Shown here: positions 25,771-33,472 of the stretch, piece after piece
How the letters are laid out: the number at the start of each line of letters is the position of its first letter
Numbering within the stretch: the stretch's first letter is position 1
Assembly (NCBI GenBank): GCA_039888615.1
Contig: JBDQQS010000004.1
Source of the DNA: Flavimaribacter sp039888615
Lineage (GTDB): Bacteria > Pseudomonadota > Alphaproteobacteria > Rhizobiales > Rhizobiaceae
DNA length: 64,000 nt
Reading direction: 5' to 3' (one strand)
Made by a program: the position numbers and the translations under genes
The notes under the pieces: generated by a model
What the model was told of the DNA's origin: nothing
Seen by the model: the letters and a program-made list of their open reading frames with translations, nothing else
The model's database searches: none

Positions 25771-27117
25771 TCAGACCGCCACTGAATGCCGGGCGGGGCC
25801 CTTGCCGAAATAGCTGTCGAACTGTGTCGCAATCATTCGGGTAAAGGGACGGCCCTCGCTGGTGATTTGATAAAAGCCTTCCTCGTACCTGAAAATCGTA
25901 CCCTCCGATGCGGCGAGTTCCGCCGCTTGCCGAAAAATGGGGAGCGACAAAGCGCCGAACCTGGCTTTCAGCGCCGCCTCTTCGAAGCCGAAATCGCACA
26001 TCAGGCGTTCGATGACCCAGGATCGCGCTCTGTCGTCCGCAGACAATTCGAAACCGCGCACTGTCGCAAGGCCGGTTTGATCGACCCGCCGCATATAGTC
26101 GGCGGTCGCCGGGCTGTTTTGTGCATAGCCCTGCGGCAACTGACTGATGGACGATGCGCCAAGACCCAGAAGGGCGGTTGCTTCGTCATTCGTGTAGCCC
26201 TGAAAATTCCGCTTGAGCCCGCCTTCGCGCGCCGCGACCGCCAAGGTGTCGTCAGGTCGCGCGAAATGGTCTATGCCGATCGCCTGATATCCCGCATCCT
26301 GCAGCAGGCGGGATGCGAGCGACGCCTGGTCAAGACGTTGCTCCTGACCCGGCAATAGGTTTTCGTCGATCATCGTCTGATGCTTGCGGATCCACGGGAC
26401 ATGCGCATAGCCAAACAACGCCAGCCGATCGGGTACCAGTGATATGGCGAGCTCCACGCTTCTTTGAACCGTTTCGAGTGTCTGGAGCGGCAGGCCGTAA
26501 AGCAGATCGAGATTGAGTGAATTCACGCCTCGGGCGCGCAGCGCGAATACAACTTCCGCGGTCTCTTCGAAAGTCTGTATGCGATTGATCGTCTTCTGAA
26601 TCTCCGGATCGAAATCCTGCACGCCGAGGCTGGCGCGCGTCAGGCCGATCTCGGCCATTGCGTCGCACTTGTCCGGCGTCATGTCCGTTGGATCGATCTC
26701 CACGCAGATTTCAGCGTCGGATTCGAAATTGAAATGCGAGCGCAAATGCCGGGTCAGATCGATCAGATCTTCCGGCGTCAGCATGGTAGGCGATCCGCCG
26801 CCGAAATGCAGTCGCGTCACACGCGCCCCGCCATCAATCTTCGCGGCGGTGAAGGCGATTTCCCGCTTGATGAACTCAAGATACTTGCGCACCGGGTCGT
26901 ACCGGTTTGTCTGTTTGGTGGCGCAGCCGCAAAACCAGCACAGGCGGTCGCAATAGGGGATATGGACATACAGCGAAAGCGAAATGTCAGGCGCGAGTTC
27001 AGAGAGCCATCGCACATGGACGGCCTCGTCGACTCCCGAGTGAAAATGCGGCGCTGTCGGATAACTGGTATAGCGTGGCGCCATGCCTGCGAAGCGTTTC
27101 GGTATCTCTGTATGCAT
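25771..27117 (-). CDS. hemN: Oxygen-independent coproporphyrinogen III dehydrogenase HemN
   Basis: A 448-residue radical SAM enzyme that converts coproporphyrinogen III to protoporphyrinogen IX when oxygen is scarce. The cluster motif is YCDRLCWFCGC (Cys56, Cys60, Cys63, with Cys65 also present as in true HemN), with HFGGGSPT after it. The length and the N-terminal YTSYPTAPHF are typical of HemN and distinguish it from HemW. A perfect FNR box lies 66 bp upstream of the start. With fnrL divergent and the cbb3 oxidase genes nearby, heme supply is tied to microaerobic respiration. Confidence 0.95.
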   Translation of the reverse strand: MHTEIPKRFAGMAPRYTSYPTAPHFHSGVDEAVHVRWLSELAPDISLSLYVHIPYCDRLCWFCGCATKQTNRYDPVRKYLEFIKREIAFTAAKIDGGARVTRLHFGGGSPTMLTPEDLIDLTRHLRSHFNFESDAEICVEIDPTDMTPDKCDAMAEIGLTRASLGVQDFDPEIQKTINRIQTFEETAEVVFALRARGVNSLNLDLLYGLPLQTLETVQRSVELAISLVPDRLALFGYAHVPWIRKHQTMIDENLLPGQEQRLDQASLASRLLQDAGYQAIGIDHFARPDDTLAVAAREGGLKRNFQGYTNDEATALLGLGASSISQLPQGYAQNSPATADYMRRVDQTGLATVRGFELSADDRARSWVIERLMCDFGFEEAALKARFGALSLPIFRQAAELAASEGTIFRYEEGFYQITSEGRPFTRMIATQFDSYFGKGPARHSVAV

Positions 27118-27182
27118 TTGCCGAACCCTGTGCGACGGAGTTGTCGTTGGCGCGGTGATGCCAGATTATCGGCTGTCAGGCT

Positions 27183-27196
27183 TTGATTCCGATCAA
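27183..27196. promoter_or_regulatory. FNR/FixK-type box, hemN/fnrL divergent region
   Basis: TTGATTCCGATCAA matches the FNR consensus TTGAT-N4-ATCAA exactly. It is 66 bp from the hemN start and 163 bp from the fnrL start, so activation of hemN is most likely; control of fnrL is possible. Confidence 0.88.
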
Positions 27197-27358
27197 GTTT
27201 AGGGTCGGCAAGCTTGCCTTGTGGCAATTTGCCGTCACGATTTTCTTTGAATTTGACGCCGGGAAGCTGCAAATTAGAATCAATGAATATGCTGGTCCAA
27301 TAGAAATCGCGAAATGATGCGATCGGGAGGCCGGCTGTGAGGGATAGCGGCAGTCGTT

Positions 27359-28090
27359 ATGAGTGGACAGCGCAAAGACATCCACAATTCGAATATTCCC
27401 GTTTTGTGCGAAGCCTGCGAGGCCAGACACAAGGGTGTATGCGGATCGCTTTCAGCGGATCAACTCACGTATCTATCGAAAAATTCCGTCCGCAAATCCG
27501 TTGAGGCGGGCGTTGAACTCATGTCAGATTCGGAGAATGTCTCCAGTTACAACAACATTCTGTCAGGCGTGGTCAAGCTGACCAAGATGCTGCCCGACGG
27601 CCGCCAGCAGATCGTCGGATTGCAATTCGCCCCTGATTTCCTCGGGCGACCATTCCGCGCGTCTAGCCAGACCACGGCCGAGGCCACGACCGACGTCAAG
27701 CTGTGCAGCTTTCCGCGGTCGATCGTCGACAAGATGATCAGAGAAACGCCGGATCTCGAACACAAGCTGCATGAGCAGGCGCTGGCCGAGCTTGACGAGG
27801 CGCGCGAATGGATGCTGACGCTCGGCCGCAAGACGGCGGCCGAGAAGGTGGCGAATTTCCTCTACATGATCGCCTCACACGTCGAACCAGGCGCCGTCGA
27901 AGATGAAATACTGACCTTCGATCTGCCTCTGACCCGCGCCGATATCGCCGATTTTCTGGGCCTGACAATCGAAACCGTTAGCCGCCAGTTGACCAAACTG
28001 CGCAAGGACGGCGTTATCCAGATCGTCAACAATCGCCACATTACGGTGCCGGATATCGAACGGTTGGCCTGGCGCGCTCAGGTCGATTGA
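27359..28090 (+). CDS. fnrL: FnrL/FnrN-type oxygen-sensing transcriptional activator
   Basis: A 243-residue Crp/Fnr-family regulator. Cys17, Cys20 and Cys28 in the N-terminal segment (CEACEARHKGVCG) plus Cys116 (VKLCSFPR) provide the four ligands expected for an oxygen-labile [4Fe-4S] cluster, so this is FnrL/FnrN and not the cysteine-free FixK. The cyclic-nucleotide-like fold spans about residues 30-150 and the helix-turn-helix includes TRADIADFLGLTIETVSRQL, with the Glu-Ser-Arg recognition residues that read TTGAT half-sites. FNR boxes near hemN, ccoN and ccoG are its evident local targets. It is divergent from hemN. Confidence 0.94.
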   Translation: MSGQRKDIHNSNIPVLCEACEARHKGVCGSLSADQLTYLSKNSVRKSVEAGVELMSDSENVSSYNNILSGVVKLTKMLPDGRQQIVGLQFAPDFLGRPFRASSQTTAEATTDVKLCSFPRSIVDKMIRETPDLEHKLHEQALAELDEAREWMLTLGRKTAAEKVANFLYMIASHVEPGAVEDEILTFDLPLTRADIADFLGLTIETVSRQLTKLRKDGVIQIVNNRHITVPDIERLAWRAQVD

Positions 28091-28160
28091 ACGGCTGCGC
28101 GAAATTCTTCTGACGAAGGTGGGGTGCCAATGGCATGATGTCTTCTTGATATGCTAGAAT

Positions 28161-28179
28161 TTGTGCATATATTGTGCAT
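28161..28179. promoter_or_regulatory. Direct repeat, possible operator of the Xre-RES module
   Basis: TTGTGCAT occurs twice (28161-28168 and 28172-28179), 11 bp apart and so on the same DNA face, just upstream of the antitoxin start. Antitoxins of this type usually repress their own promoter; the repeats are a candidate site. Confidence 0.4.
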
Positions 28180-28199
28180 GAAAAGTGTGGGTTTTTGAC

Positions 28200-28589
28200 A
28201 TGGCACAATCTGGCGCAGAATCAGCTCATATCGTCGTTTCAAAGTTTGTGGACAGCCTCCAGGAACCGCGGACGCCTTATATCTCGCCCTCGCGGTTTTC
28301 TGAGGTTCTCGGTGTAAAGGTCGCAGGCCTGGCGGAGTTGACAGGCGTTCATCGCAATACACTGCGTAATCCGTCGTCAGAGCGTCTACAGAGCAGGATG
28401 CGGGAGATGATTAAAGTGATTTCTGCTGCAGCACGGCTGACTGGCGACCTTCAGAAGGCCATCTATTGGTATCGAAACGAACCAATCGATGAATACGATC
28501 ACCTGACGGCGGCGGAACTTGTCGCGGATGGCCATTCCGAAGCAGTTCTCACCTATATTCGAGACTTGGAGAACGGGGCTCGCGGGTGA
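28200..28589 (+). CDS. Xre/MbcA/ParS-type antitoxin
   Basis: A 129-residue protein. The N-terminal half contains a helix-turn-helix-like region (FSEVLGVKVAGLAELTGVHRNTL) and the C-terminal half the MbcA/ParS/Xre toxin-binding segment (YRNEPIDEYDHLTAAELVADGHSEAVLTYI). It should neutralise the RES toxin encoded next to it and repress the operon. The start at 28200 is preferred over a GTG at 28185. The 4-bp overlap (ATGA) with the downstream toxin gene is typical of such modules. It lies between fnrL and the hemerythrin-like gene, as an island in an otherwise respiratory region. Confidence 0.87.
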   Translation: MAQSGAESAHIVVSKFVDSLQEPRTPYISPSRFSEVLGVKVAGLAELTGVHRNTLRNPSSERLQSRMREMIKVISAAARLTGDLQKAIYWYRNEPIDEYDHLTAAELVADGHSEAVLTYIRDLENGARG

Positions 28590-29110
28590 AAACCACTCGT
28601 ATCGGTCCGGGTGTAATTTTCCATCGATACCTTACGCCGCGATGGGCTTTTCTACCAACGAGCGGAGCCGGCGCCGCCATTGACGGTGGCCGTTTCAACC
28701 GGCCAGGCGTCGAAGCCCTCTATCTCTCTAAAGCTCCGCAAACAGCTCTTGAAGAATATCGCCAGGGTGCGAGCATTACACCGCCCGCTACTCTTGCGGC
28801 CTACAAGATTACGCTGGCGGAAGTCGTCGACCTGTCGGAAGGCTACAATTCGGATCACTGGGATATTGCCTGGAGGGATTGGGATTGCCAATGGCGGAAG
28901 CTTGCCCGCATCGATAAAAAGATACCGCCATCTTGGAAGATAGCGGACAGCATCATCTCATCTGGAATGCGCGGCTTGCTCTTTCCGTCGCTCCGCCATG
29001 CAGGTGGAATAAACCTGGTTATTTTTTCTGCAAATCTGACAAGCGTTGATGCTGTTGAAGTCCACGACCCAGATGGTCAGCTTCCCAGGGACCAGTCGTC
29101 CTGGGTATAG
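28586..29110 (+). CDS. RES-domain toxin (NAD+-degrading type)
   Basis: A 174-residue RES-family protein. The motif GGRFNRPGVEALYLS carries the RES arginine, the glutamate follows in TALEEYRQG, and a late serine occurs in IIFSANLTS-like sequence (VIFSANLTSVDAV). Known members such as MbcT degrade NAD+ and arrest growth. The gene overlaps the antitoxin by 4 bp and has no promoter of its own. The protein seems full length and intact, so the module is probably active. There is no further cargo on either side. Confidence 0.87.
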   Translation: MKTTRIGPGVIFHRYLTPRWAFLPTSGAGAAIDGGRFNRPGVEALYLSKAPQTALEEYRQGASITPPATLAAYKITLAEVVDLSEGYNSDHWDIAWRDWDCQWRKLARIDKKIPPSWKIADSIISSGMRGLLFPSLRHAGGINLVIFSANLTSVDAVEVHDPDGQLPRDQSSWV

Positions 29111-29200
29111 ATCCATTTCGGTGAAGATGAGACGTTTATCCGGAGTTGAACTGATGGGTGTTCGTCGATTTCTTCCGGCGTCGATTTACGAGGCTATGAC

Positions 29201-29683
29201 TTAATGGTCCTCCAGCAAACTCGAAAGATACTCCCGTTCATAGGCGCAATGCCGGCGGACCGCATCGAAAACGCTGCGCAGCAGGTAACCAGCGGCTTCC
29301 GGATTCTCCGGTTGTCGTTCGCGGCCGAGTTCGCACAGCAATTCCGAGAGTTCCTCCATACGGAATTCATCTTCACTGTGCTCCCCGCGAAACCGTTTGA
29401 TCACCCGGGAAACGGGTTCGGCTACTGAGGATCGATGCAAAGCGGTTGAAAATAGCACATCTTCCTCGAAGCGGTGCATTCGAATGATCATCGGAACAAG
29501 AGCTCGCGACAGTTCCGCGCATTGTCGCCTGTCATGCCGGTCAGGAAGCAGGTCGGCGATCGCTTCGAGAGTGTCGCACAGTTCCATCTGCAGATCATGA
29601 ACCATGGCAAGTGCTATGGCAGGGTCAGACTTCGCGGCCTCGAGGCTTTTCGCTCCTTTCGTCAGAAATTCTAGAGCGCTCAT
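29201..29683 (-). CDS. Hemerythrin-like (HHE) domain protein
   Basis: A 160-residue helical protein. Spaced His/Glu residues typical of a di-iron site are visible: HDLQMELCDTLE, IRMHRFEEDVLF, GEHSEDEFRMEEL and RRHCAYEREYL. Such proteins bind oxygen or nitric oxide or protect iron-sulfur proteins. The start at 29683 is chosen for the GGAGAA upstream; the frame is open for eight more codons. It is divergent from ccoN and the FNR box at 29811 lies between them, 128 bp from this start, so shared low-oxygen control is plausible but unproven. Confidence 0.75.
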   Translation of the reverse strand: MSALEFLTKGAKSLEAAKSDPAIALAMVHDLQMELCDTLEAIADLLPDRHDRRQCAELSRALVPMIIRMHRFEEDVLFSTALHRSSVAEPVSRVIKRFRGEHSEDEFRMEELSELLCELGRERQPENPEAAGYLLRSVFDAVRRHCAYEREYLSSLLEDH

Positions 29684-29810
29684 CCGCTGCACCGTTCTCC
29701 CTGTCAATCGCCGGTGGGACCCTTGCCAGGCGCGCTGATTTGGGCAAAGACTTTAGAATGGTTCGAAACCCACCACGACACGAATCTGCCCCGCTGCGAG
29801 ATAGCGCGCT

Positions 29811-29824
29811 TTGATCAGGATCAA
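29811..29824. promoter_or_regulatory. FNR/FixK-type box upstream of ccoN
   Basis: TTGATCAGGATCAA matches TTGAT-N4-ATCAA exactly. It lies 86 bp upstream of ccoN, a distance that suits a class II or class I activated promoter, and is the expected switch for the cbb3 oxidase operon. Confidence 0.9.
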
Positions 29825-29909
29825 TGCAGCGCGTCGTTGGAAGGGTAAGACCGGCGTTACCGGAGGCTTATTGAGCCGCCGGGCATTAATATGCTGACAG
29901 GGGACGGAC

Positions 29910-31529
29910 ATGAATTTCGCAACGGAAACCATCATCATAGCCGTGGGGGCGTTCCTGGCGCTGCTGGGCGCGGCTTTCGCGCAGGACAGCCTGTTCGCCG
30001 CACATATGTGGGTGTTGTTCTTCGTGCTCCTGTGTACGGTCGTCGTGCTCCTGCGGATGACGACATTCACCGAGGACGGCGTCGCCGTCATCGCTCAGGA
30101 TCGCTCCGGCTATATGGACGGCGTTATCCGATTTGGAACGATAGCTACGGTTTTCTGGGGTGTTGTCGGGTTTCTGGTCGGTGTTGTGGCGGCGGCTCAA
30201 CTCGCCTTCCCGGATCTCAATATCGAGCCATGGTTCAACTTCGGTCGGGTTCGTCCCCTGCATACCTCGGCCGTAATCTTCGCCTTCGGCGGAAATGCGC
30301 TGATTGCAACCTCCTTATACGTAGTCCAGAGAACCACCCGCGCACGGCTTTTCGGCGGCAATCTCGCCTGGTTTGTATTCTGGGGCTATCAGCTATTCAT
30401 CGTTATGGCGGCGACCGGATATCTGCTCGGCATCACAGAGGGTCGCGAATATGCGGAGCCGGAATGGTATGTCGATCTTTGGCTGACGATTGTGTGGGTG
30501 GCCTATCTCCTCGTGTTCCTGGGGACGATCCTGAAACGCAAGGAGCCGCACATTTATGTGGCGAACTGGTTCTACCTGTCTTTTATCGTCACCATCGCCA
30601 TGCTGCATGTGGTGAACAATCTTTCAGTGCCTGTGTCGCTTCTGGGCGTAAAGAGTTATTCGCTTTTTTCAGGCGTTCAGGACGCGCTGACACAATGGTG
30701 GTACGGCCATAACGCCGTAGGCTTCTTCCTCACCGCGGGATTCCTCGGCATGATGTATTACTTCATCCCGAAGCAGGCCAACCGTCCTGTCTATTCCTAC
30801 CGCCTGTCGATCATCCACTTCTGGGCTTTGATCTTCCTCTACATCTGGGCCGGGCCGCACCACTTGCACTATACGGCGCTGCCCGACTGGGCCCAGACGC
30901 TCGGCATGGTGTTTTCCATCATGCTGTGGATGCCCAGCTGGGGCGGCATGATCAACGGTCTGATGACGCTGTCCGGGGCCTGGGACAAGATCCGCACCGA
31001 TCCAATCATCCGCATGATGGTGATCGCGGTCGCCTTCTACGGCATGTCCACCTTCGAAGGACCGATGATGTCCATCAAGGCCGTCAACAGCCTCAGCCAC
31101 TACACAGACTGGACGATCGGCCATGTGCATTCCGGCGCGCTTGGATGGGTTGGCATGATCTCCTTTGGCGCCGTCTACTTCCTGGTTCCGAAATTGTGGC
31201 ATCGCGAACGGCTGTATTCACTCAGAATGGTCAACTGGCACTTCTGGCTCGCCACGCTCGGCATCGTCATCTACGCGGCCGTCATGTGGGTCGCCGGCAT
31301 CCAGCAGGGTCTGATGTGGCGCGAATACGACAGCCAGGGTTTCCTCGTGTACTCCTTCGCTGAAACCGTGGCGGCCATGAAGCCCTACTACATCGTGCGT
31401 ACGCTCGGAGGCTTGCTCTATCTCGCTGGCGGCATCGTCATGGCCTACAACGTCGCCATGACTATCCTTGGCCACCAGCGTCAGGAAACACCCATTCCCG
31501 GCAGCCAGCCGGTAGCGCAACCGGCTTGA
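29910..31529 (+). CDS. ccoN: cbb3-type cytochrome c oxidase subunit I
   Basis: The 539-residue catalytic subunit, with twelve or more membrane segments. Heme and CuB ligands are visible: GRVRPLHTSAV, WWYGHNAVGFF, AGPHHLHYTALPDW and DWTIGHVHSGALGW. The complex reduces oxygen with high affinity under microaerobic conditions and pumps protons. An AGGGGA ribosome-binding site precedes the ATG. It heads ccoNOQP, followed by ccoGHIS. Confidence 0.97.
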   Translation: MNFATETIIIAVGAFLALLGAAFAQDSLFAAHMWVLFFVLLCTVVVLLRMTTFTEDGVAVIAQDRSGYMDGVIRFGTIATVFWGVVGFLVGVVAAAQLAFPDLNIEPWFNFGRVRPLHTSAVIFAFGGNALIATSLYVVQRTTRARLFGGNLAWFVFWGYQLFIVMAATGYLLGITEGREYAEPEWYVDLWLTIVWVAYLLVFLGTILKRKEPHIYVANWFYLSFIVTIAMLHVVNNLSVPVSLLGVKSYSLFSGVQDALTQWWYGHNAVGFFLTAGFLGMMYYFIPKQANRPVYSYRLSIIHFWALIFLYIWAGPHHLHYTALPDWAQTLGMVFSIMLWMPSWGGMINGLMTLSGAWDKIRTDPIIRMMVIAVAFYGMSTFEGPMMSIKAVNSLSHYTDWTIGHVHSGALGWVGMISFGAVYFLVPKLWHRERLYSLRMVNWHFWLATLGIVIYAAVMWVAGIQQGLMWREYDSQGFLVYSFAETVAAMKPYYIVRTLGGLLYLAGGIVMAYNVAMTILGHQRQETPIPGSQPVAQPA

Positions 31530-31541
31530 GGGGTCTGAACA

Positions 31542-32276
31542 ATGTCATCTTTTCTCGACAAGCACAAAATTCTCGAAACCAACGCAACGCTGCTGCTGGT
31601 GTGCTCGCTTCTTGTGGTTACGATCGGCGGAATCGTCGAAATCGCGCCTCTCTTCTACCTGCAGAACACCATCGAAAAGGTGGAAGGCATGCGGCCCTAC
31701 TCGCCGCTGGAGCTCGCCGGTCGCGACATCTACGTGCGTGAGGGATGCTATGTCTGCCACAGCCAGATGATCCGGCCGTTCCGCGACGAGGTCGAACGCT
31801 ACGGACCTTATTCGCTGGCAGCTGAATCGATGTACGATCATCCGTTCCAGTGGGGCTCGAAGCGCACCGGTCCGGATCTGGCGCGAGTCGGCGCACGCTA
31901 TTCCAACGAGTGGCATGTCCAGCATCTGATCGAGCCGCGTTCGGTGGTGCCGGAATCCATCATGCCGAGCTACAGTTTCCTGCTGGATAAAGAGCTCGAA
32001 ATTCGGGACATCGAGAGTCACCTGAAAACCAACAGGATTGTGGGCGTTCCCTACACGGACGAGATGCTTGAAAACGCTTACGCCGACTTGATCGCTCAGG
32101 CCAATCCGGACGCCGATACAGCCGGCGTGGAGGAACGGTACCCGAAAGCGGTGATCGCGGATTTCGACGGCGATCCTGGCCGGTTGACGGAAATGGATGC
32201 GCTCATAGCCTATCTGCAGATGCTCGGCACGCTGGTCGACTTTTCCACGTACGATCCAACCTCGGGATACCGCTAG
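31542..32276 (+). CDS. ccoO: cbb3-type cytochrome c oxidase subunit II (mono-heme c)
   Basis: A 244-residue protein with one N-terminal membrane anchor (TLLLVCSLLVVTIGGIVEI) and one heme c site, CYVCHSQM (CXXCH), in the periplasmic domain; the methionine ligand is probably in a later segment (SIMPSYSF). It passes electrons to CcoN. It lies 12 bp after ccoN and 9 bp before ccoQ. Confidence 0.97.
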   Translation: MSSFLDKHKILETNATLLLVCSLLVVTIGGIVEIAPLFYLQNTIEKVEGMRPYSPLELAGRDIYVREGCYVCHSQMIRPFRDEVERYGPYSLAAESMYDHPFQWGSKRTGPDLARVGARYSNEWHVQHLIEPRSVVPESIMPSYSFLLDKELEIRDIESHLKTNRIVGVPYTDEMLENAYADLIAQANPDADTAGVEERYPKAVIADFDGDPGRLTEMDALIAYLQMLGTLVDFSTYDPTSGYR

Positions 32277-32285
32277 GGGATCGTC

Positions 32286-32486
32286 ATGGATTATCAGTCG
32301 ATGCGAACTTTCGCAGACAGTTGGGGGCTTCTCTTCCTGTTCCTGGTCTTTGTCGGGGTGATTATCTACACCTTCCGGCCCGGCAGCAGAAAAGAAGCGG
32401 ACAAGATAGCCGAGATTCCGTTGAAGGACGACGAATCTCCGGACGAGAACGACAGGGAAGACGATGATGTCGGAAAAACAGATTGA
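32286..32486 (+). CDS. ccoQ: cbb3-type oxidase small subunit CcoQ
   Basis: A 66-residue protein with a single membrane helix (WGLLFLFLVFVGVIIYTF, about residues 13-30) and an acidic cytoplasmic tail (ESPDENDREDDD). CcoQ stabilises the assembled oxidase. Its last 23 bases overlap the start of ccoP, which implies translational coupling. Confidence 0.93.
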   Translation: MDYQSMRTFADSWGLLFLFLVFVGVIIYTFRPGSRKEADKIAEIPLKDDESPDENDREDDDVGKTD

Positions 32487-33330
32487 CGAAATCAGCGGCG
32501 TCGAGACGACGGGACATGAGTGGGACGGCATTACCGAGCTCAACAATCCGCTCCCGCGCTGGTGGCTGTATTTCTTCTACGCGACCATCGTCTGGGCGAT
32601 CGGCTACACGATCCTCTATCCAGCCTGGCCGCTGATCAATTCCGCCACGACGGGGATCCTTGGCTATTCGAGCCGCGCCAGCGTGGCCGATGATATGGCG
32701 AAGGCTGAAAAAGTACAGGAAGTCTACGATAAAAGGATCGAGGAAGAATCTCTCGAAAACATCCTCGCTGACCAGGAATTGCGGCAATTCGCCGTGGCTG
32801 GCGGTTCGGCGGCCTTCAAGATCAACTGCGTGCAGTGTCACGGTTCCGGCGCGCAAGGGGCTGCCGGCTATCCCAACCTGAACGATGACAGCTGGATTTG
32901 GGGCGGCGACATAAATCAGATCTATCAGACCGTCGCGCATGGCGTGCGTTTCGACGGAGACGACGACACGCATTTCTCGGAAATGCCTGCCTTCGCTGAT
33001 GTCCTCGATTCGCAACAGATCCGCGAAGTCGCGGCCTATGTCGTCAGCCTGACCGGCGCTCCTTCCAATCCCGATCTGGTGGAGCCTGGAAAACAGGTCT
33101 ATCTCGACAACTGCGCTGTTTGTCATGGCGAGAACGCGCAGGGCGATATCGAACAGGGCGCCCCCAATCTTGCCGACCAGATATGGCTTTACGCCGGAAC
33201 GGAAGCCGATATCGCGAAGCAGGTCGGCAAGCCGCAGCATGGCGTGATGCCGGCATGGCTCGGGCGTTTGGGCGAATCCACTGCAAAGCAGCTTGCCGTC
33301 TTCGTCCATTCGCTCGGCGGCGGCCAGTAG
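32464..33330 (+). CDS. ccoP: cbb3-type cytochrome c oxidase subunit III (di-heme c)
   Basis: A 288-residue protein with an N-terminal anchor (WWLYFFYATIVWAIGYTILY) and two heme c sites, CVQCHG near residue 120 and CAVCHG near residue 218. It takes electrons from soluble or membrane cytochrome c and passes them to CcoO. The start is either of two adjacent ATG codons (32464 or 32467). A 142-bp gap follows, with an FNR box, before ccoG. Confidence 0.97.
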   Translation: MMSEKQIDEISGVETTGHEWDGITELNNPLPRWWLYFFYATIVWAIGYTILYPAWPLINSATTGILGYSSRASVADDMAKAEKVQEVYDKRIEEESLENILADQELRQFAVAGGSAAFKINCVQCHGSGAQGAAGYPNLNDDSWIWGGDINQIYQTVAHGVRFDGDDDTHFSEMPAFADVLDSQQIREVAAYVVSLTGAPSNPDLVEPGKQVYLDNCAVCHGENAQGDIEQGAPNLADQIWLYAGTEADIAKQVGKPQHGVMPAWLGRLGESTAKQLAVFVHSLGGGQ

Positions 33331-33378
33331 CGGCGAGGCTTTTTCCGCGCCGGGAAGACCTTTGCTGGCGAGCCGCAT

Positions 33379-33392
33379 TTGATCGGCGTCAA
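33379..33392. promoter_or_regulatory. FNR/FixK-type box upstream of ccoG
   Basis: TTGATCGGCGTCAA differs from TTGAT-N4-ATCAA at a single position and sits 81 bp upstream of ccoG. It suggests that the assembly genes ccoGHIS have their own oxygen-controlled promoter. Confidence 0.75.
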
Positions 33393-33472
33393 GGCGTAGA
33401 CAAGCTTCAAATGTCATGACGCCAAGGTGGCGGCTCTCATATGAAGGCCGCCGGTTTGCGTGACAGGAATCA

